A model generated the notes under the pieces. It saw only the letters and a list, made by a program, of their open reading frames with translations, made no database searches and was not told where the DNA came from. Positions 58,562 to 64,000 of a DNA stretch of 64,000 bases are shown here, one piece after another. The translations under genes were made by a program, and so were the position numbers. Location: contig CAYWSH010000004.1 in NCBI GenBank assembly GCA_964460655.1, positions 1 to 64,000 on the forward strand, written 5' to 3'. Position 1 is the stretch's first letter, and the number at the start of each line of letters is the position of its first letter. This stretch comes from CAVUAF01 sp964460655. Its GTDB lineage: Bacteria > Acidobacteriota > Terriglobia > Terriglobales > Acidobacteriaceae.

Positions 58562-59725
58562 CTATTGGTTCCGATGGTCTGCCAGCGCTCCCTTCAGCAC
58601 CCTGCACACGCGGCGGACTTCTTCGGTGCGCAACCCATTCCCCATTGGCAGGGTGATGAGACGGCTAGCTGTTTGTTCCGCCGCCGGTAGCGCCTGGGTA
58701 AGAAGCAACTCGCGATGGTAGACCTCGTTCGACACGACGGGCCACCAGGCTCGAGCGTCGATCCCGGACGCATGAAGGTGCTGGACGATCCCGTCTCGTC
58801 GTGCCGCATCAACCAGCACACCGAAGATCGTCCGGGGATGACAAGTGACGTGATCAGGGATCTTCTGCAGCCCAACGTGATCGCGCAGCTCGTGCGTGTA
58901 GATCGCCGCCAATTCCGTCCGATGTCGAAGGCTCGCCTGCAGCCTGGTTAACTGAACACGTCCGATCGCCGCGAGCAAGTCGGTCCCGCGGAGATTCAAC
59001 CCGGCGAGATCGTGCCGGGTTCCTTCCCTCCCGTGATTGCGGACCGCGCGGCAACGTCGGGCGATATCGGCATCATTCGTAACCACGCACCCGCCTTCTA
59101 CCGCAGAACACACCTTCGCCATGTGGAAACTGAAGATCGCAGTATGGTCGAATGACCCGATCGGTCTGCCCTTGTAGCCCGCGCCCATCGCCTCGGCGGC
59201 ATCCTCGATCAGGATCAAGCCCATCTCACGGGCGAATCGCTCGCACGCATGGATGTCTATCGGCATGCCACAAACATCGACCGGTATGACCGCCTTCGTA
59301 CGCGGCGTCAGCTTTTTCCGCATTAGCTCGACGCAGACGTTGAACGTCTCACGATCGCAATCGACCAATATCGGCCGCGCACCCACAGCAAGTACGCTGT
59401 TAACGGTCGCCACGAACGTCAGCGCCGGCACCAGGACCTCGTCCCCAGGACCGACACCATGTGCCATCAATGCCGCGACCAACGCTGCAGTCCCGTTGTT
59501 GACGACCACCACGTGCTCGGCCTGCAAGGTTTGTTGAAGTTCCGCTTCGAAAGCCTTGGTCTCAGGTCCTTGCGTCATCCAGCCTGAGTCCATGACCCGC
59601 AGCACGGCGTCGCGTTCTTCAACACCAATGTTTGGAGGCGACCATTCGATCCGCGGCGGTGCCTGCGGATCAGAGGTCGCAGTGGTCAACTTCTCGTCCA
59701 CGATGTAAGTCTTAAGATGGGTCAT
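58562..59725 (-). CDS. DegT/DnrJ/EryC1/StrS sugar aminotransferase
   Basis: 387 residues if started at the ATG 59723-59725; ATGs at 59752 and 59776 are also in frame, and none has a good ribosome-binding site. PLP-enzyme motifs: GWMTQGPETKAFEAEL, VVVNNGTAALVAALMAHG, VIPVDVCGMPIDI, ILIEDAAEAMGAGYKG and the PLP Lys in FSFHMAKVCSAVEGG. The family aminates nucleotide-linked ketosugars. It sits between the two paralogous glycosyltransferases and supplies a plausible amino-sugar donor. Confidence 0.9.
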   Translation of the reverse strand: MTHLKTYIVDEKLTTATSDPQAPPRIEWSPPNIGVEERDAVLRVMDSGWMTQGPETKAFEAELQQTLQAEHVVVVNNGTAALVAALMAHGVGPGDEVLVPALTFVATVNSVLAVGARPILVDCDRETFNVCVELMRKKLTPRTKAVIPVDVCGMPIDIHACERFAREMGLILIEDAAEAMGAGYKGRPIGSFDHTAIFSFHMAKVCSAVEGGCVVTNDADIARRCRAVRNHGREGTRHDLAGLNLRGTDLLAAIGRVQLTRLQASLRHRTELAAIYTHELRDHVGLQKIPDHVTCHPRTIFGVLVDAARRDGIVQHLHASGIDARAWWPVVSNEVYHRELLLTQALPAAEQTASRLITLPMGNGLRTEEVRRVCRVLKGALADHRNQ

Positions 59726-59753
59726 GAGAGGCCGCGCAGGTCGTTGTTGCATT

Positions 59754-60968
59754 CTAGTTCTTGAGCGACGTCCCATGCGTTGCTTGCTCCGCCGAGACCG
59801 CGCGATGCGAAAGGACCGATTCGTACACCGACAACAGGTGCCTATAGAAGACGTCGGGCGTATGCCGCGACTCGTAACGCCTGCGGCCGTTCACGCCCAT
59901 CGCCGACATCTCCATGGGATGATGCCACGCCCACTGCGCCACCTTTGCCAGGTCGGCGGGATCGTCGGCTTCGAACATGATTCCTGTCTCTTTGTCCTTT
60001 ACCATTTCTGGCGCAACACCCGTTCGTGACGCGATCACCGGAACGCCGCACGCGTACGCTTCGGGGACGACGAGGCCCGATGTTTCGTACGAGCCGAGCG
60101 ACGGCCAGATGAGGAAGCGCGCGCCGCGGATCAGCGCGAACTTCTCCTCGTGCGATAGGCGCGGGAGAAGCTCGATGCTCCGGTTCGAGGCCGCCGCTGC
60201 GCGAACGTCCATCTCCAGCGGTCCGGATCCGCGGATCTTCAGCGGAATGCTGAGTCGACGCCAGGCCTCAAGAAGGCTTGTGACGCCCTTCTCCGGCGCC
60301 AGTCTGCCGAGGAAGAGCGCGTAGTCGCCGCTGCCTCGCGGTTGTAGCCCCGGATCCTTCACCGGATTGGGGCAGAGATGCAACCGATCACGAGCGATGC
60401 CGAAAGCGGCGTACTTCTCGATGTAGTGCTGGTTCGCGACCACGAATGCATCGATCTTGTTGTGCCACGTCCGCAGCGCTCGATGCGCGCCGAGCATGGC
60501 GGCAGCCACTGCCGTTTGCGTCCGCGATCCGCGATAGCACGCGTGCGAGACCGCCGGTAAGGGAAGACGACCGACACACTCCTGACAACTCTGGCCCCTG
60601 CGGTAGAACCCGCCGCTGATGCAGATGAGCCGCGCATTGTCCAGGTTCTGTACCACCGGCACACCGGCGCGAGCGCAAACGTAATAGACCGACGGCGACA
60701 TCAAGGGGAACATGTTCCCGAAGTGTGCGATGTCGGGCCGCTGCGCTGTGATCAACCGCGCCAGTTCTCGATTTGTGTCCCACGCCCAGGTGGTTCGAGC
60801 CGCGAGCGTCAGCTTGCGTAGCACGCCGTAACGGGTGATCTCATCGTTGTGACGTAGGTACTCAGTTATGCGGAAGCCGCGCGCTCGCAACAAGTCGCGG
60901 CGGATCTCGAAATACTCGTCTTCGCCGCCGGGGACTTGGTAGTACTCGTGTGCCAACAGTACATGCAT
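59754..60968 (-). CDS. GT4-family glycosyltransferase B
   Basis: 404 residues from the ATG at 60966-60968; an ATG four codons earlier is possible. It shares the layout of glycosyltransferase A: MHVLLAHEYYQVPGGEDEYF, FGNMFPLMSPSVYYVCARAG, YALFLGRLAPEKGVTSLLEA and LIWPSLGSYETSGLVVPEAY. The Cys-rich loop is also present (ICISGGFYRRGQSCQECVG). The two probably arose by duplication and may act in sequence on one glycan. Confidence 0.9.
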   Translation of the reverse strand: MHVLLAHEYYQVPGGEDEYFEIRRDLLRARGFRITEYLRHNDEITRYGVLRKLTLAARTTWAWDTNRELARLITAQRPDIAHFGNMFPLMSPSVYYVCARAGVPVVQNLDNARLICISGGFYRRGQSCQECVGRLPLPAVSHACYRGSRTQTAVAAAMLGAHRALRTWHNKIDAFVVANQHYIEKYAAFGIARDRLHLCPNPVKDPGLQPRGSGDYALFLGRLAPEKGVTSLLEAWRRLSIPLKIRGSGPLEMDVRAAAASNRSIELLPRLSHEEKFALIRGARFLIWPSLGSYETSGLVVPEAYACGVPVIASRTGVAPEMVKDKETGIMFEADDPADLAKVAQWAWHHPMEMSAMGVNGRRRYESRHTPDVFYRHLLSVYESVLSHRAVSAEQATHGTSLKN

Positions 60969-61034
60969 GGAGGTACACAAAGCCTAAGGGAGCGATAACC
61001 AGCCGAGCAACTCCGCTCCCCAACTAGCATGGGG

Positions 61035-61658
61035 TCATTCCGGCTTCTTTGCCTGCGGCGCCGTCGCCAGATCGGCTTGCGCTGCCGCGGCGTCCTTTAC
61101 GGGTGTGATTTTGTCGGGATCGATGCGCACCATAAGGTAGCGCAGGGTGCCGTCGACCTTGGTGAACCAATGGCCGACGCCGGCGGGAATGATGATGACG
61201 TCGCCGGGCTTGAGTTGATGCGTGGCGCCGCCGCGGATGCTCGCGCCATTGCCGCCGCGACCGTTCAGCAGCCTGACGTTCTCGTTCGTGGCGGGACGCG
61301 GTGTCCAGCCGACGATGTCGGCACCGGTGACGAGCGTCGCCGTGCCCTCCAGGATGTAATAGACCTCGCTGACGAGGTCGTGCTCCGCGACGGCGGAGCC
61401 CTCCGCTTGCGTACCGTTGCGATAGACCACGCCCAGCGCGACGTGACTCTTCCCGACGTCGACGGCGCGCACCTGCTGATCGGCGACCGAATTCACCACG
61501 CGCGCCGGCGCGCGCCGCAGGTACTGCTCGATCTCCTGCCGGCTGATGTAGCTGGCCGAGCACTGGCGGCAGCTCGGATCCATTTCCTGCGCCACCGCAG
61601 GCACGAGCGCAAACAGCAGAAGAAAAGCTGCGGCCATCATTTTGTTCTTGTCGGCCAT
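61035..61658 (-). CDS. Exported cupin-domain protein
   Basis: 207 residues. The ATG at 61656-61658 follows AAGGAG by four bases; it overlaps the NHL gene by 22 nt. An in-frame ATG at 61640 would give an ATGA overlap instead. The signal peptide is MMAAAFLLLFALVPAVAQ. A Cys pair (CRQCSAS) comes next, then a cupin barrel (EHDLVSEVYYILEGTATLV, LKPGDVIIIPAGVGHWFTKV). The His and Glu of EHDLVSEVYY and the His of GVGHWF are probable metal ligands. Enzyme activity unknown. It is co-translated with the NHL protein. Confidence 0.85.
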   Translation of the reverse strand: MADKNKMMAAAFLLLFALVPAVAQEMDPSCRQCSASYISRQEIEQYLRRAPARVVNSVADQQVRAVDVGKSHVALGVVYRNGTQAEGSAVAEHDLVSEVYYILEGTATLVTGADIVGWTPRPATNENVRLLNGRGGNGASIRGGATHQLKPGDVIIIPAGVGHWFTKVDGTLRYLMVRIDPDKITPVKDAAAAQADLATAPQAKKPE

Positions 61659-62536
61659 AACACTCCTTGGTCCTTCGTCGTGACCGGCGCCAGGCCTTTG
61701 TAGACGAACTTCTGCACGCGCTGGCCGCGGTACGTTTCGGTGGTGAAGATGTTTCCCTTGGAATCGGTGGCGATGCTGTGCACGCCGTAGAACTCGCCCG
61801 GCTGGCGGCCGCCCGCGCCAAAGCTGGCGAGCAGCGTGAGCGAGGCGCGCTCGAAAATGTGGACCTGGTCGTTCTCCACGTCGGCCACGTACATAAAGCG
61901 CTGCTGCGGATCGGCGGAGAAGGCGATGTCAGACGCTGACCCCGACCCGCGCGTTGCCGGGGCGATCACGACCTCGCGTACGAACGTCCCATCCGGCCGG
62001 AAGATCTGGATCCGGTCATTGACGCGGTCGCAAACGTAAACGAGGTTGTCGCGTGCCAGCATGACGCAGTGCACCGGATTGCGGAACTGCTGCGCCACCG
62101 GCTCGCCGGGTTGGTACGCGCCGAGATCACGGTCGTCCGGAGGATGGCCATACGCGCCCCAGTGCCGCTTGTANNNNNNNNNNNNNNNNNNNNNNNNNNN
62201 NNNNNNNNNNNNNNNNNNNNNNNNNNNNNNNNNNNNNNNNNNNNNNNNNNNNNNNNNNNNNNNNNNNNNNNNNACCTCTCCGGCTTCCAGGAAGCTTGCC
62301 TGGTGGACGATCCAGACGTGATCGCGGGCATCCACCGCGACCCCGACCACGCGTCCCAGGATCCAGTGATGAGGGAGCGGTTTGGGCCAGAACGGGTCCA
62401 CCTCAAAGCGCGGCGCCAGCACGACGCCGGAGGAAGAGTGGCGGCTGCGCTGCTGCGCCCGTGCCGCCGACACGATGAAGAGCACGAGCAGCAGCGGCAG
62501 CGCGAGGCGTGTCGTTATTCTTCTGCTGTCCGTCAT
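61637..62536 (-). CDS. NHL-repeat exported protein interrupted by assembly gap
   Basis: Starts at the ATG 62534-62536 with a signal peptide (RLALPLLLVLFIVSAARAQQ). The N-terminal blade (ILGRVVGVAVDARDHVWIVH) and the C-terminal blades (YKRHWGAYGHPPDDRD, VHCVMLARDNLVYVCDRVND, VHSIATDSKGNIFTTETYRG) are of the peptidyl-amidating-lyase-like NHL family. The middle is hidden by 100 N. Homologues I know have more than 100 residues between these parts, so the real gap is probably longer than 100 bases. It overlaps the cupin gene. Confidence 0.8.
   Translation of the reverse strand: MTDSRRITTRLALPLLLVLFIVSAARAQQRSRHSSSGVVLAPRFEVDPFWPKPLPHHWILGRVVGVAVDARDHVWIVHQASFLEAGEXXXXXXXXXXXXXXXXXXXXXXXXXXXXXXXXXXYKRHWGAYGHPPDDRDLGAYQPGEPVAQQFRNPVHCVMLARDNLVYVCDRVNDRIQIFRPDGTFVREVVIAPATRGSGSASDIAFSADPQQRFMYVADVENDQVHIFERASLTLLASFGAGGRQPGEFYGVHSIATDSKGNIFTTETYRGQRVQKFVYKGLAPVTTKDQGVLWPTRTK
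62174..62273. other. Assembly gap, 100 N
   Basis: A run of exactly 100 N, a conventional scaffold placeholder of unknown true length, inside the NHL gene. Confidence 0.99.
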
Positions 62537-62639
62537 GGGCTCATTGGTCCATGCATGCGAGCGGAGTATAAAGCAGTCGCCGATTGCTCTCCCGCCGCGC
62601 TGTCGCGCTTGGCATAATGCGCGGCACGGAGTCGCTAAC

Positions 62640-63026
62640 ATGAATCGCTCGCCGATACATTGGGGAAGGATCCTGCTCGGAGGGCTGCTGGCCGAGGTCG
62701 CCCTGATCCTGGCGATCGTCCCCCTGGGCATGAGGTTGGGCGAATCCTTCCTGCACTACACCGCGCCACCCGGCTCGTTCGTCACTTGCTTCGCGGCGGC
62801 GTTCTGGCTATGTCGTGGGATCCGGTCGCACCGTGCTCTGCATGGCGCCTTGATGGGCGTTGTCGCGGCCCTGATCTACATTGCGTTGACCCGGGCGCAA
62901 CCGGAACCTTTGGTGTACGTCGTTGCGCACGCTCTCAAATTGCTGGGCGGAGCTTGCGGTGGCCTTCTCGCAGCGCGCCGGAAAACTGAGGATTCGCCGC
63001 GCGCGGTGGGGTCGACTGCGGACTAG
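62640..63026 (+). CDS. Small four-helix membrane protein
   Basis: 128 residues from the ATG at 62640, with GGAG eight bases upstream. Four hydrophobic helices are visible (ILLGGLLAEVALILAIVPLG, SFVTCFAAAFWLCRGI, ALHGALMGVVAALIYIAL, YVVAHALKLLGGACGGLLAA), and the C-terminus is short and charged. No family is recognised with confidence. It is divergent from the NHL gene. Confidence 0.75.
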   Translation: MNRSPIHWGRILLGGLLAEVALILAIVPLGMRLGESFLHYTAPPGSFVTCFAAAFWLCRGIRSHRALHGALMGVVAALIYIALTRAQPEPLVYVVAHALKLLGGACGGLLAARRKTEDSPRAVGSTAD

Positions 63027-63060
63027 CGAATATGACAGAAGTCGACCGGTTCAGCGGGAG

Positions 63061-63810
63061 CTAGGGGGCGTAATTGGGGAGCGACTTGATCAAGCCGGTG
63101 GCGAGAAGGCCAACCAGGACTCCGCCGAGCAACCCGAAAAACGCGAGTTGCACCGAGCCGGCGCCTTTGGGCAACGGCACAATAGCCGGAGGATCGAGCA
63201 CACCCATAGTCACATGGGACTTCTGCGCGTGCAAATTACGCGCCATGAGCAGCCCAGTAAGTTGTTGACTTACCTGCACGGCGACACGCGTGTCCGGGTA
63301 ATCAAACTGAACGTCAACACCAGCGATATCTCCATTGGGCAACGAGGCTGCTGGTGCGGCAGTCACTCGGATATCGCGCGCCATTTTGTCAATGAGGGCA
63401 TCGACCGATTTTGGATCTCGCAGGCGGCCAACGTCGCGAGGATAAAGTCCCAATCTTTGAATAAGCAAAGCAAGAGTTTGGCGATCAACGCTCTGTTGGA
63501 TGAGTCGGTTCGCTGCTGACGATGCGGGTTCATCGGCTGACATCACTAGAACGCGTACTCGTGCGACCGAGTGAACAGGTTGGAGAAGGGAAATGGCAAA
63601 CATTGCGAGAGCGCCGAGGATCGAGAAGCCAACGACAATCCTAATCGGGGTCCACGTGTTCATTTGCATCTTCAGTGCTCCGCAAAAGACATCGACGGCG
63701 TCTAGAGCGGATGGTTCCCGGTCGTCGAGCAACGCTTCGAACTCTGCACCATAACGTTCGCGCCAGCGTAACGGATACAGTCGAACCAATGCTTTCATTA
63801 CGCGCTTCAT
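63061..63810 (-). CDS. Permease-prefix domain fused to a Wzz-like membrane domain
   Basis: 249 residues from the ATG at 63808-63810. It overlaps the PadR stop as ATGA. Residues 1-45 are the short prefix usually found on MacB/FtsX-type permeases in this phylum (LVRLYPLRWRERYGAEFEAL). Instead of a permease, a helix (IVVGFSILGALAMFAISLL) leads to a domain like polysaccharide chain-length regulators (RVRVLVMSADEPASSAANR, AVQVSQQLTGLLMARNL, LDPPAIVPLPKGAG) and a closing helix. Control by the PadR protein is likely. Confidence 0.75.
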   Translation of the reverse strand: MKRVMKALVRLYPLRWRERYGAEFEALLDDREPSALDAVDVFCGALKMQMNTWTPIRIVVGFSILGALAMFAISLLQPVHSVARVRVLVMSADEPASSAANRLIQQSVDRQTLALLIQRLGLYPRDVGRLRDPKSVDALIDKMARDIRVTAAPAASLPNGDIAGVDVQFDYPDTRVAVQVSQQLTGLLMARNLHAQKSHVTMGVLDPPAIVPLPKGAGSVQLAFFGLLGGVLVGLLATGLIKSLPNYAP

Positions 63811-64000
63811 GTGCTTTCTAGCCTCCGCAATGCTGTACGCACGACGCGCCCGAGATCTGCCAGTTGGCTGCGCAGATGTTGGCGACCGCCTGCGGTGATC
63901 GTGTAGGGCTGTCGCCGATCTGCCGAGCCCACCGCGCGGATCCATCCAAGACCTTCCAGGCGCGTGATGGCCCCGTACAGAGTCCCGGGACCAAGGCGTA
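63807..64000 (-). CDS. PadR-family transcriptional regulator (5' end cut by window)
   Basis: Only the last 63 residues are inside the window. They include the end of the winged helix (LGPGTLYGAITRLEGLGWI, RRQPYTITAGGRQHL) and a C-terminal helix. PadR repressors typically precede and control membrane-protein genes in Acidobacteriota. The TGA overlaps the ATG of the downstream gene. Confidence 0.9.
   Translation of the reverse strand, partial: RLGPGTLYGAITRLEGLGWIRAVGSADRRQPYTITAGGRQHLRSQLADLGRVVRTALRRLEST

Overview
The window is a high-GC chromosomal fragment that most resembles a soil member of the Acidobacteriota. The evidence is the gene content: an Oar-like TonB-dependent receptor, a Ser/Thr kinase and a winged-helix regulator each carrying PD40 propeller repeats, exported DinB proteins, DUF5666 and DUF2934 proteins, a short helix-turn-helix protein of the LNSWKEIAAHLGRGVRTVQR type, and a PadR gene next to a permease-prefix protein. 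A run of exactly 100 N at 62174-62273 marks a draft or metagenome assembly. There is no rRNA, CRISPR array or recognisable transposase.

Left part, 1-11760: a truncated TonB receptor with a DUF5666 gene, small unknown genes two of which have the same palindromic operator, an XRE/S24-like repressor, and a 1797-residue secreted protein of ten choice-of-anchor-D repeats. Centre-left, 11887-25872: one long leftward block. It holds a five-gene Opp/Dpp-type peptide ABC transporter, an ECF sigma factor and a TPR-CHAT (caspase-like) protease, joined mostly by 1-4 nt stop/start overlaps. A metal module follows (Cys/His-rich exported protein, outer-membrane protein, HMA protein, MerT-like protein), then an anti-sigma-like zinc protein, a subtilase and an HD-GYP protein. 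In the HMA gene a UGA replaces the first Cys of the metal motif, the reading frame continues, and a SECIS-like hairpin follows, so it is a candidate selenoprotein.

Middle, 25873-41558: intergenic palindromic repeats; a CheR/CheB/receiver/CheB cluster without CheA or CheW; two genes with 10-bp-phased GGCGCA arrays in front; a LytS/LytTR two-component pair; two secreted DinB proteins; a lemA-DUF2207 operon whose second ribosome-binding site is buried in a 15-bp hairpin; a PEP-CTERM gene with a sigma-54-like promoter; and an RsbRD-type response regulator.

Right part, 41565-64000: an amidohydrolase, a large unknown exported protein, a winged-helix/PD40 regulator, an M14-type exported peptidase, and tRNA-Leu(CAA). 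The last 23 nt of the tRNA are repeated exactly 4.9 kb downstream and bracket a kinase gene and a YVTN-propeller gene, as in a tRNA-targeted island. Beyond it lie an acyl-CoA-synthetase-like gene, an O-methyltransferase, two paralogous GT4 glycosyltransferases around a DegT aminotransferase, an NHL/cupin pair broken by the assembly gap, and a PadR/Wzz-like pair at the right edge.
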